This document shows, in pieces, positions 1-5,451 of a stretch of DNA of 5,451 nucleotides. The notes under the pieces are model-generated. The model had not been told where the DNA came from. It made no database searches and saw nothing but the letters and a program-made list of their open reading frames with translations. The stretch's first letter is position 1; the number at the start of each line of letters is the position of its first letter. The DNA comes from Planctomycetaceae bacterium (GTDB lineage: Bacteria > Planctomycetota > Planctomycetia > Planctomycetales > Planctomycetaceae): contig CANJZR010000288.1 of NCBI GenBank assembly GCA_947479075.1, forward strand, positions 1-5,451. Direction: 5' to 3'. Position numbers and translations under genes: made by a program.

Positions 1-111
1 AAATTGGCCCGTCAAAGTTTCCTGATAACCAACGATATCGGTGAAGATATTCGAAGTCAATTTGTGGATTTTCGACAGATTGGCATTCTTGAAAAGTTCA
101 CAACTCGCCAC
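1..111 (-). CDS. Possible 5' end of a class III adenylate/guanylate cyclase-like gene (partial)
   Basis: Read leftward, a frame without stops enters from position 240 and runs off the left edge. Its last 37 codons include the stretch IFTDIVGYQETLTG, which resembles the first strand and metal-binding Asp region (F-[TA]-D-I-V-G-[YF]) of class III nucleotide cyclase domains, normally located close to the N-terminus in soluble bacterial members. There is no ATG in frame. GTG at 111 or TTG at 60 could start it; TTG is used by the other two leftward genes here. Only about 15 residues support the call, so it is weak. Alternatives are a rightward frame, also open from base 1 to a TGA at 124-126 (possible tail of another gene, ending HIKPS), or no gene at all: this stretch is visibly AT-richer than the rest of the window. 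If real, it is divergent from nadA. Confidence 0.27.
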   Translation of the reverse strand, partial: MASCELFKNANLSKIHKLTSNIFTDIVGYQETLTGQF

Positions 112-373
112 ATAAAACCGTCGTGACCCGAACTTGGCGTGTCTTTGCAGCCGTGCGAGCCCACCAGGAGACTGGTTTTCCACTCCCGCGGATCGGGAAT
201 GGGGAGCCTTGATCGGGACGTTCTGGTCATGGGGACCATGTCAATCTGCGGCGCAGAGACCGGTCACGCTCACGATATTCCCAGTCGCCGGATATGATTT
301 GTCTCAGGGACTCGGACGCGGGTCGCCTGAGCAATCCATTCCCACGCATGTACTGACTTTGTCAGGCTGAAAT
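112..373. other. Non-coding region upstream of nadA with short repeats
   Basis: No convincing gene lies here. Visible structure: an 8-bp direct repeat GATCGGGA at 191-198 and 211-218, exactly 20 bp apart (two helical turns), followed by a small perfect inverted repeat CATGG-GGA-CCATG at 228-240. A TATGAT hexamer at 293-298 could be a -10 element for nadA, but no good -35 sits at the right distance. The repeats could be protein-binding sites controlling nadA or a divergent gene; that is inference. Short open frames here have no recognisable protein features. Confidence 0.4.
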
Positions 374-1387
374 ATGGCCCAGTCAATCGACCTTCCTGTG
401 ATCTCCAGTCCGTTCTCTCCCCAGGAGTCGAACGAGGATCCCCTCGATCTGATCGAAGAAATCGAGAGTCTGAAGAAATCGCAGGATGCCACGATTCTGG
501 CCCACTTTTACGTTGGCGGAGATATTCAGGACATCGCCGACTTTACCGGCGACAGTCTGAAGCTGGCTCGCGATGCCACCAAAGTGAAGACGAAGACGAT
601 CGTCTTTGCTGGCGTTCACTTCATGGCCGAATCAGCCAAGATCATGAATCCGGAAAAGCGGGTACTGCTGCCCGATTTGCGTGCCGGATGTTCGCTGGCC
701 GAAAGTTGTCCTGCCGATCGGCTGGCTGCCTACCAGGAAACGCTGCGGGCGCAGGGGCGTCAGTTCGAGACGGTCGCCTACATCAACACGACCGCAGCTG
801 TGAAATCACTGTGTGACTGGATTGTGACCAGTGGAAATGCCCGCGAGATCATTGAAACCAAGGTCGCCAAGGACAAAGAGATCCTCTTCGTTCCCGATCA
901 GCATCTGGGCCGATATATCACGGAAGTGACTGGCCGTCCGATGATTCTCTGGCCGGGAGCCTGCATGGTGCACGAGGTTTTCAGCCTGCTCGATTTGAAG
1001 CGGGCCAAGAAGAATAACCCCGGAGCACTGGTGATGGCTCACCCCGAATGCCCGCCCAACCTGCTCGAACTGGCTGATGTGATCGGCGGTACCGAAAAAA
1101 TGCGGCAGTATGTCGCCGCCCGCAAGGAGCCGACCAAATTCCTGGTGGCGACTGAAGCGAACATGATTCATCCGCTCCAGAAGATCGCTCCGTGGCATAC
1201 CTACATCCCGGTGCCGGGGATCATGACCGACTCGGGAGAGACGTGTGCCTGTAATCAGTGTCCACACATGGCGCTGAATACCCTGGCCAAGGTTCGAGAT
1301 TGCCTGCGCGACGGGAAACCAGAGATTTTCTGGCAACCCTACTTCGACAAAGCGCGGTTCGTCCTCGATCGCAGCTTGCTGCAGTAA
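374..1387 (+). CDS. nadA: Quinolinate synthase NadA
   Basis: NadA is a cytoplasmic [4Fe-4S] enzyme that condenses iminoaspartate with dihydroxyacetone phosphate to quinolinate, the second step of de novo NAD synthesis from aspartate. The protein is 337 residues, usual for the family. Recognisable blocks: AHFYVGGDIQDIAD (43-56) near the N-terminus, GDSLKLA (59-65), VFAGVHFMAE (77-86), DLRAGCSLAESC (101-112), the VAYINTTAAVKSLCD block (134-148), FVPDQHLGRY (172-181), WPGACMVHE (193-201), HPECP (223-227), ATEANMIH (259-266) and CACNQCPHM (291-299). Cluster ligands expected from the family map to Cys106, Cys197 and Cys296; Cys291 and Cys293 form the extra cysteines of the C-terminal motif seen in many NadA proteins. 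The ATG is well fixed: an in-frame TGA lies one codon away at 368-370. The ribosome site is weak (AGG at 364-366). The gene stands alone; nadB and nadC are not in the window. It converges with the gene at 1423-1959 with 35 bp between stops and no clear terminator. Confidence 0.97.
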   Translation: MAQSIDLPVISSPFSPQESNEDPLDLIEEIESLKKSQDATILAHFYVGGDIQDIADFTGDSLKLARDATKVKTKTIVFAGVHFMAESAKIMNPEKRVLLPDLRAGCSLAESCPADRLAAYQETLRAQGRQFETVAYINTTAAVKSLCDWIVTSGNAREIIETKVAKDKEILFVPDQHLGRYITEVTGRPMILWPGACMVHEVFSLLDLKRAKKNNPGALVMAHPECPPNLLELADVIGGTEKMRQYVAARKEPTKFLVATEANMIHPLQKIAPWHTYIPVPGIMTDSGETCACNQCPHMALNTLAKVRDCLRDGKPEIFWQPYFDKARFVLDRSLLQ

Positions 1388-1422
1388 TCGGCTCAGTCAG
1401 CGTCCGGCGACGGCGACTCACT

Positions 1423-1959
1423 TCAGTTGGCGGTGACAGTCCCGATCACGGTCAGCGAGTAATCGCCTTCCACCAGGTCGGCTCCAACCCCAGTCATAAA
1501 CGTGACTGTGAGCCCCAGGTTCGCCTCGCCGATCGAGTTACTGATCGCCTGGACAATGGCGTCTTCATCTCCACTGGCGTAATTCGTGGTATCACTGGCA
1601 CGGGTGACAGCCCACAATCCGGGGCCATTTGTGGAGTTCACCCGCAATGACAGTCGACCATCCCGTTTGGTCAGCGGATCGACAGCGTGTTGAAAGCAGG
1701 ATGCCGTCTGAAGAACAACGGTCGCTCCGTTGAGTGAATTTGTAGCGACCAGCCAATCCTCGCGAGGGAAACTGATGTTGGAATTCCCGGGGCCAGTATA
1801 AATCTGCGCCGGATCGGCGACGGGGGCCACGATCGACAACCGGGAAGGGACAGTCACTTCAAACCGCTGGTCATCGACAGTCGCGGAGTAGCTATAGTAG
1901 CCAGACCCCAGCAAGCCGATGGCTGCGAGTAGTGCGAAAGTGGAGCGTTGCAGATTCAA
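1423..1959 (-). CDS. Secreted protein of unknown function, 178 residues, TTG start
   Basis: I do not recognise a family. The N-terminus looks like a Sec signal peptide: Arg5, a hydrophobic core at about residues 8-22 and a likely cleavage near the SYSA stretch (23-26), so the mature product of about 150 residues is probably exported. The mature part is rich in Thr, Ser, Val and Asn with alternating patterns typical of beta-strands. It ends in GDYSLTVIGTVTAN (165-178), a terminal-strand style seen in surface and pilin-like beta-sandwich proteins; that is only a resemblance. There is one Cys (88) in the mature part, so no internal disulfide. No ATG exists in frame: the nearest upstream stop is a TAA 12 codons before the TTG, and TTG at 1959-1957 places the signal peptide correctly. 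A seven-codon reading frame starting with ATG at 1979 ends in a TGA that overlaps this TTG, so coupled initiation or a one-base shift in the sequence is possible. The gene lies downstream of, and in the same direction as, the LarA-like gene, 204 bp away, probably with its own leader. Confidence 0.8.
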   Translation of the reverse strand: MNLQRSTFALLAAIGLLGSGYYSYSATVDDQRFEVTVPSRLSIVAPVADPAQIYTGPGNSNISFPREDWLVATNSLNGATVVLQTASCFQHAVDPLTKRDGRLSLRVNSTNGPGLWAVTRASDTTNYASGDEDAIVQAISNSIGEANLGLTVTFMTGVGADLVEGDYSLTVIGTVTAN

Positions 1960-1962
1960 GAC

Positions 1963-2078
1963 GTTTGCTTTCGTTCCATGACGAACCAGAGTTTAGTGCA
2001 GGTGGTCTCGTGCGGAGTCCGCCAGCTGACATCTCTGATTCAGACTAACCCACTTCGGGCTCGTCGGAGAAAGCAAAC
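1963..2078 (-). promoter_or_regulatory. Leader with 10-bp inverted repeat next to the TTG start
   Basis: GTTTGCTTTC at 1963-1972 is repeated as its exact reverse complement GAAAGCAAAC at 2069-2078. In a leftward transcript the distal copy reads GUUUGCUUUC and the proximal copy GAAAGCAAAC, ending 3 nt before the UUG start codon of the secreted-protein gene. Pairing would close a loop of 96 nt and bury the only purine-rich candidate ribosome site (GGAACGAAAG). The base pairing is seen directly; a role in controlling translation is inference, and such a repeat could arise by chance within a region of this size. Confidence 0.35.
1998..2026. repeat. Imperfect 29-bp palindrome
   Basis: The arms are GC, GGTGG, CTC on the left and GAG, CCGCC, GC on the right, around a 5-nt centre (2010-2014). 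Nine of twelve symmetric positions are Watson-Crick pairs; single mismatches lie at 2000/2024 and 2006/2018, and 2003/2021 is a T/G pair. It lies inside the 1963/2078 inverted repeat and about 40 bp upstream of the TTG start at 1959. It could be an operator or a stem in the leader RNA. No T-run follows on either strand, so it does not look like a terminator. Confidence 0.35.
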
Positions 2079-2163
2079 AATCAAAACCTCTTTTCTCAAA
2101 GATTTTCTCTGAACGGTGATCCTGTTTTGCTGAATTCGGTGAGGTTGCCAAATATCAACATCG

Positions 2164-3408
2164 CTACGATTTCGGGGTTTCTGCCTTCTGCTTGCGGACG
2201 AAGACGTGCTGGCCGGACTGGACGACGGCGATCGAATCTTCTGATTCGACAAGACGTTGCAACTCCTCGGTCTGGTCGAGGGGGAGCATCCCCAGCTCTT
2301 CCACCAGATCGCCCGGCAGGTTGCTCAAAAGCGACACGCCAGCCCAATCGAGGGCCTTGGCGATCTGAGCTGCAGGAGTCATGTCGATCGGCTGGGCATC
2401 ACGCAGCGGCTTCAGTGCGTCGCGCGGGCTACGGACTTCTCGAAGGAGTTGAATCCCCGGTGTCAGGTCCGACCGCAGCTCCGTCAGGGCCACAATCCGC
2501 CCCTCTCGCGACACCAGCTGACGAGCGACATCCAGCGCCGCCCCCAGCTGAAACCAGGAGTGCCCTTGTGCGTCCTGATCGATTGCAACGATGACCATGT
2601 CGGAGCGGGCCATCTTCGGCAGGGTCCAGGTCTCCGTCAGCTGCAAACACGCCTTCTGGAATGCTGCATCGACCTGACCCACGACGATTTCCGACACTCC
2701 GTCCCCGACCGCAGGGACCACCTGTACGGCGTACTGCAGCCCGAGCATCCATGTCACTTCGTCAATCATCTGCCGCAGAGGACGAGAATCGTCAGGCGCC
2801 AGCTCTTCGTGGCCCTGTCCGATCGATTTTCGAATCGCGTCGACCGATGAAAGCCCGGGATAGATCGCACTGCCACCGCCTCGGAACCCCAGAACCGGGT
2901 CGAAACCGACTCCTCCAATCAAGATCGGCAGATCCGCGTTGAGCAGGTCCTGGTTCAGGTAGATTCGCTCGCCCCCGGTCGTCGTGGCCAGGTAGCCCAG
3001 CGACTTCTCATCGGTTGGGTCGTGAGTCTTGAGGGCGACCTTTTCACGGACTTCCGCCGGCAGAAGCCGACGCAGATCGGGATTTCCGCTCGGAGTGAGG
3101 GCCGCCGGGACCAGAATCGTCACGTCCTCAGCGCTGACTCCACTGGCCTCCAGCTTCGTCCACACCCCGAGAATGAGCGATTCCGCCTGAGGGGTCTGAC
3201 GGTCGACAACGAGTACGATCTGATCTCCCGGAACGACGGCTTGCCGCAGACTCGGGTAATTCAGCGGCGATTCCAGACCATGGGCCAGGTCTTCGCTGAT
3301 CGACTTCACCGGAGTGGGGGCGTGGAACTGGCACTTCAAATTGTCAGCTGGAATCTGAATCTGGCAGGCTCCGCGCCGGCCGAATGTCAGAGAGATCGCG
3401 TTTTCCAA
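2164..3408 (-). CDS. LarA-like (DUF2088) protein with altered active site
   Basis: The 414-residue protein has the layout of the LarA superfamily (nickel-pincer lactate racemase and relatives), which is cytoplasmic. Matching blocks are an N-terminal strand set with IPADNL (19-24), GDQIVLVVDRQTP (61-73) for the usual 'GDkVviVisD.TRp', the VTILVPAALTPSG block (96-108), HDPTDEKSLGYL (129-140), GGERIYLN (145-152), ADLPILIGGV (158-167), GFRGGGSAIYPGL (174-186), and a C-terminal half with the typical GDGVSEIVVGQVDAAFQKA pattern (235-253). In L. plantarum LarA the catalytic set is His108, His174, Lys184 and His200; by hand alignment only the first is kept here (His129). The second His falls at Asp170, the cofactor-bearing Lys at Ser180 and the last His near Ile196. 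It therefore probably does not carry the pincer cofactor and is unlikely to be a lactate racemase. The start is TTG at 3408, with GAGG 8 nt upstream and an in-frame stop at 3435-3433. It is divergent from the sigma factor gene. Confidence 0.8.
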   Translation of the reverse strand: MENAISLTFGRRGACQIQIPADNLKCQFHAPTPVKSISEDLAHGLESPLNYPSLRQAVVPGDQIVLVVDRQTPQAESLILGVWTKLEASGVSAEDVTILVPAALTPSGNPDLRRLLPAEVREKVALKTHDPTDEKSLGYLATTTGGERIYLNQDLLNADLPILIGGVGFDPVLGFRGGGSAIYPGLSSVDAIRKSIGQGHEELAPDDSRPLRQMIDEVTWMLGLQYAVQVVPAVGDGVSEIVVGQVDAAFQKACLQLTETWTLPKMARSDMVIVAIDQDAQGHSWFQLGAALDVARQLVSREGRIVALTELRSDLTPGIQLLREVRSPRDALKPLRDAQPIDMTPAAQIAKALDWAGVSLLSNLPGDLVEELGMLPLDQTEELQRLVESEDSIAVVQSGQHVFVRKQKAETPKS

Positions 3409-3416
3409 GGGGAGTG

Positions 3417-3420
3417 CCTC
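3417..3420 (-). promoter_or_regulatory. Ribosome binding site deciding the TTG start of the LarA-like gene
   Basis: GAGG on the leftward strand lies 8 nt before TTG at 3408. No ATG or GTG is in frame between this start and the upstream in-frame TGA at 3435-3433, so this site supports TTG as the true initiation codon. Confidence 0.5.
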
Positions 3421-3429
3421 GCCGCAGTG

Positions 3430-3459
3430 TCGTCATTTAGTATCGCCATGGAATATATT
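3430..3459 (+). promoter_or_regulatory. Candidate promoter of the sigma factor gene
   Basis: TCGTCA (3430-3435, four of six matches to TTGACA) and TATATT (3454-3459, five of six matches to TATAAT) are 18 bp apart. Transcription would begin near 3466, leaving a leader of about 30 nt before the ATG at 3496 and excluding the alternative ATG at 3448. The site lies in the 87-bp divergent region shared with the LarA-like gene, so regulation of the two could be linked. Confidence 0.3.
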
Positions 3460-3495
3460 GTGTGCGGCAGGTTCCAGCCACTCGCGATACGTTCG

Positions 3496-4101
3496 ATGAC
3501 CGATGATGACCAATTGATGATCCGACTTCAGGAGGGGGATAATACCGCCTTCGATGAACTCGTTGATCAATATCAATCTCCACTGATCGGATTCTTCCTG
3601 CGAAATACCCGCGATATTCAATTGTCCGAGGACCTGGCTCAGGACACGCTGATCAAGCTCTACCAGCAGTCGTGGGATTATCTCCCCGTGGGCCGGTTTC
3701 GCGGCTGGCTCTTTCGTATCGCTCGCAATCTGCTGATCGATGACATTCGGCGGAAGACCAATGACGCCCTCGTGCGGGCAGTGAAACGCCCGCGCGATGA
3801 GGAGGACGATGTCCTGTACCGGATCGCGGGTGAAATGACCTCACCCGAGGATCAGGCCGACCAGCGCGAGGTCGCCAAACTGGTCGAAGAGGGACTCCAG
3901 CTGATTCCGGAAGAGCAGCGGCAAACTTTTACGCTCCACCACTACGGCGGAGTCAGCTTGCCGGAAATCGCCCAGATCATGGATGTCCCGCTGCCGACCT
4001 GTAAGAGCCGTCTGCGACTCGCCCGTGAAAAGCTGGCTGAGATCCTGAACGCCCGCGGCATCTCCTCGCCGAGTGAGGGGTACGCCAGCGGAGACGAGTA
4101 G
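3496..4101 (+). CDS. ECF-type RNA polymerase sigma factor
   Basis: This 201-residue protein directs RNA polymerase to alternative promoters and has only the two domains of ECF (group 4) sigma factors. Sigma region 2 spans about residues 15-86, with AFDELVDQYQ (18-27), the core-binding stretch DLAQDTLIKLY (46-56) and the promoter-melting and -10 recognition stretch RFRGWLFRIARNLLIDDIRR (67-86). An acidic linker (DEEDD, 101-105) leads to sigma region 4 at about 125-182, with IPEEQRQTFTLHHYGG (137-152) and the -35 helix-turn-helix around SLPEIAQIMDVPLPTCKSRLRLAREKL (154-180; family consensus ends 'GTVKSRL.RAR', here PTCKSR). The frame stays open far upstream, but that part is antisense to the LarA-like gene. 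ATG at 3496 gives the usual ECF N-terminus (TDDDQLMIRLQEGD); ATG at 3448 would add 16 unmatched residues. No anti-sigma factor or membrane protein follows, so its control is not evident here. Confidence 0.93.
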   Translation: MTDDDQLMIRLQEGDNTAFDELVDQYQSPLIGFFLRNTRDIQLSEDLAQDTLIKLYQQSWDYLPVGRFRGWLFRIARNLLIDDIRRKTNDALVRAVKRPRDEEDDVLYRIAGEMTSPEDQADQREVAKLVEEGLQLIPEEQRQTFTLHHYGGVSLPEIAQIMDVPLPTCKSRLRLAREKLAEILNARGISSPSEGYASGDE

Positions 4102-4140
4102 CTGGGCTGCTCCACCTCCGAAGGTGACAGGTTCAACGAT

Positions 4141-4170
4141 GCCGCTCTCATGTTGGTCATGGAGAGAGGC
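4141..4170 (+). terminator. Hairpin after the sigma factor gene, possible terminator
   Basis: The stem is GCC, CTCTC, ATG paired with CAT, GAGAG, GGC around a loop TTGGT (4153-4157), with one G/A mismatch (4144/4167) and one bulged G (4161): 11 base pairs. It lies 39 bp past the sigma factor stop. The nearest T-run (four T, about 4186-4189) is some 15 nt downstream, so it is not a classical intrinsic terminator; it may mark the 3' end of the transcript or separate the two genes. A smaller perfect hairpin (CACCT/AGGTG, 4113-4126) precedes it. Confidence 0.35.
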
Positions 4171-4224
4171 GGAGGCCATACTGCGTTTTGGGCGATTCAG
4201 CTTCTCTAGGTACAGTGAGTGTGA

Positions 4225-4252
4225 TTGCTTCCACTTAGACATTCGGGATACT
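4225..4252 (+). promoter_or_regulatory. Candidate promoter of the pectate lyase-like gene
   Basis: TTGCTT (4225-4230) and GATACT (4247-4252) are 16 bp apart, each with four of six matches to the sigma-70 -35 and -10 consensus. Transcription would start near 4259, about 46 nt before the ATG. This suggests the lyase gene is transcribed separately from the sigma factor gene. Confidence 0.35.
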
Positions 4253-4293
4253 GGGCAAGTTGGCACGCGGAGCTGACCTGGCCTGCTTGATTT

Positions 4294-4298
4294 GGGAG
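4294..4298 (+). promoter_or_regulatory. Ribosome binding site of the pectate lyase-like gene
   Basis: GGGAG lies 6 nt before ATG at 4305 and fixes this start, which also gives a proper signal peptide. Confidence 0.6.
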
Positions 4299-4304
4299 TT
4301 ACTG

Positions 4305-5451
4305 ATGGTTTTCACTCGGCCCGTCCAGGCACTGCTGTTGCTGCTCGTGTTGAAGGGAACCCTTTCGGCGGCCGCCCCGAATGCCGAGTTGTTCCCGGCG
4401 TTTCCCGGTGCGGAAGGTGCGGGGGCTTACACGCCTGGCGGACGCGGCGGGAAGGTCTTTGTCGTTACGACGCTGGAGGACTACCTGCCGGGGAAGGAGA
4501 AGCCGATTCCCGGATCGCTGCGCCAGGCGATTGACGCGGAAGGCCCGCGGACGATCGTGTTCGATGTCGGGGGCATCATCGACCTGAAGAACGATCTCGA
4601 AATCAGGAACCCCTTCGTCACGATCGCGGGACAGTCTGCTCCTGCCGACTCCGGAGGCATCACGCTGCGTCGATACTCACTCGAAGTCAAGACTCACGAT
4701 GTCGTTGTCCGCTATCTGAGGATTCGACCGGGTGATCTCGCGGGGAAAGAGCTGGATGCACTCAGCTGCAGTGCTCAGAACACGATCATCGATCACTGCT
4801 CTGTCAGCTGGGCGATTGATGAGACCCTCAGCACCAATGGGGACTCGCGCGATCTGACCGTGCAGTGGTGCTTTATCACCGAAAGTCTCAACAACTCACT
4901 GCATAAGAAGGGTGAGCACGGGTATGGGTCGCTGATCAGCGGTCCGGGCGAGATCAGCTATCACCACAATCTCTATGCGTTCCACCACAGCCGCAATCCC
5001 CGACCGGGCGATGTGCTGCTCGACTTCCGCAATAACACGATTGTCGGTTGGGGCATTCGACCGGGGTACAATCGTGACAATGTGACGCGGATGAACTATG
5101 TCGGAAACACTCTGATTCCCTACCGGTACTCGAAGTTTTCGACAGCTGCGTTTCACACGGAGTTTCTCCCGGACGATCCCCGGATGCGGTTCTACCTGAG
5201 CGACAATACGCATCTGGGGACCGAGGCTGGGACTCGCGACAACTCGCTGCTGATCGCTCCTCCGGAGAAGAAGACCCTCGAGGTCATCCTGCCTCTGCTG
5301 GTGACCGCTCCACTCGCCACAGCCACGATCTCGACTGACCCCACAGCAGTCGCCCATCAGCGGGTCCTCGACACAGCGGGGGCAACTCTCCCGCGTCGCG
5401 ATGCGGTGGATGAGCGGGTCGTCACGCAGATCCGCAATCACACTGGCGGGA
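4305..5451 (+). CDS. Secreted pectate lyase-like protein, polysaccharide lyase family 1 (3' end missing)
   Basis: The reading frame gives 382 codons and is still open at the right edge. Residues 1-24 form a Sec signal peptide (Arg5, hydrophobic core ALLLLLVL at 9-16, cleavage near SAAA at 21-24), so the enzyme acts outside the cytoplasm. The rest is a right-handed parallel beta-helix of the pectate lyase C type, which cleaves polygalacturonate by Ca-dependent beta-elimination. Family blocks in order: FPGAEG (33-38), TPGGRGG (43-49), PGSLRQAI (69-76), TIAGQSAP (106-113), VRYLRIRPGD (135-144), IIDHCSVSWAIDE (161-173; Asp163 and Asp172 are candidate Ca ligands), QWCFITESL (187-195), HGYGSL (205-210), SYHHNLYAFHHSRNPRPG (218-235; Arg230 or Arg233 a candidate catalytic base), LDFRNN (239-244), NYVGN (264-268) and the C-terminal LPRRDAVDERV (362-372). 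That last block normally lies close to the end, so little is missing. Sugar specificity cannot be read from sequence: it may act on pectin-like or algal uronates. A start at ATG 4305 is supported by GGGAG. Confidence 0.92.
   Translation, partial: MVFTRPVQALLLLLVLKGTLSAAAPNAELFPAFPGAEGAGAYTPGGRGGKVFVVTTLEDYLPGKEKPIPGSLRQAIDAEGPRTIVFDVGGIIDLKNDLEIRNPFVTIAGQSAPADSGGITLRRYSLEVKTHDVVVRYLRIRPGDLAGKELDALSCSAQNTIIDHCSVSWAIDETLSTNGDSRDLTVQWCFITESLNNSLHKKGEHGYGSLISGPGEISYHHNLYAFHHSRNPRPGDVLLDFRNNTIVGWGIRPGYNRDNVTRMNYVGNTLIPYRYSKFSTAAFHTEFLPDDPRMRFYLSDNTHLGTEAGTRDNSLLIAPPEKKTLEVILPLLVTAPLATATISTDPTAVAHQRVLDTAGATLPRRDAVDERVVTQIRNHTGG

Noticed and set aside
1..60. Carbamoyl phosphate synthase small subunit fragment suggested by GYQETLT
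   Set aside because: The GYQE-LT match is short, and the preceding residues lack the conserved G-E-[VL]-V-F-N-T stretch; the spacing to the upstream Phe is also one residue short.
806..1336. Open frame of 176 codons on the strand opposite nadA
   Set aside because: It lies wholly inside nadA, which is certain from its conserved motifs, and its translation shows no domain or biased composition of a real protein. It is a shadow of nadA codon use.
1388..1422. Possible bidirectional terminator between nadA and the convergent gene
   Set aside because: Only a 3-bp stem (CCG/CGG) can be formed and there is no T-run on either strand.
2127..2594. Rightward open frames opposite the LarA-like gene (up to 197 codons)
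   Set aside because: They are antisense to a protein with clear family blocks and are rich in Arg, Pro and Gln in the manner of shadow frames in GC-rich DNA.
3022..3447. In-frame upstream extension of the sigma factor gene (extra 142 or more residues)
   Set aside because: The stretch is antisense to the LarA-like gene and has no sigma factor similarity. A complete ECF N-terminus begins at 3496.
4101..4175. tRNA-like stretch containing GGTTCAA
   Set aside because: The T-arm stem does not pair and no acceptor or anticodon stem can be formed, so no tRNA is present.

Overview
The window carries a compact, GC-rich (by eye high-50s percent) bacterial chromosome segment. The style of the genes points to a member of the Planctomycetota: a DUF2088/LarA-like protein, a short ECF sigma factor with no anti-sigma partner beside it, a secreted family-1 polysaccharide lyase with the conserved 'LPRRDAVD' tail, and a small secreted protein of no recognised family. 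This assignment rests on protein style, not on a marker gene, and is moderately confident.

Layout. Bases 1-111 are AT-richer and may hold the first codons of a leftward gene resembling a class III nucleotide cyclase (weak). Bases 112-373 are non-coding, with a spaced direct repeat and a small palindrome upstream of nadA. nadA (quinolinate synthase, NAD de novo synthesis) is complete at 374-1387, rightward. It converges on two leftward genes: a signal-peptide-bearing protein of 178 residues (1423-1959) and a 414-residue LarA-like protein (2164-3408). Neither leftward gene has an ATG; both appear to start at TTG. The 204 bp between them hold an inverted repeat and a 29-bp imperfect palindrome that could fold the leader of the secreted-protein gene.

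The LarA-like gene diverges from an ECF-type sigma factor gene (3496-4101) across 87 bp. After a 203-bp gap holding a strong hairpin and a reasonable sigma-70-type promoter, an exported pectate-lyase-like protein begins at 4305 and runs off the right edge, lacking little of its C-terminus.

How the genes work together: only nadA has a firm metabolic assignment. The others do not form an obvious pathway. The sigma factor could control the divergent LarA-like gene or the downstream lyase, but the lyase seems to have its own promoter and nothing in the sequence proves a link. The most interesting features are the LarA-like protein that by hand alignment lacks most catalytic residues of lactate racemase, and the structured leader in front of the TTG-started secreted-protein gene. 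No tRNA, rRNA, CRISPR array, insertion sequence or integration site was seen. I did not find a clear new multi-gene system.
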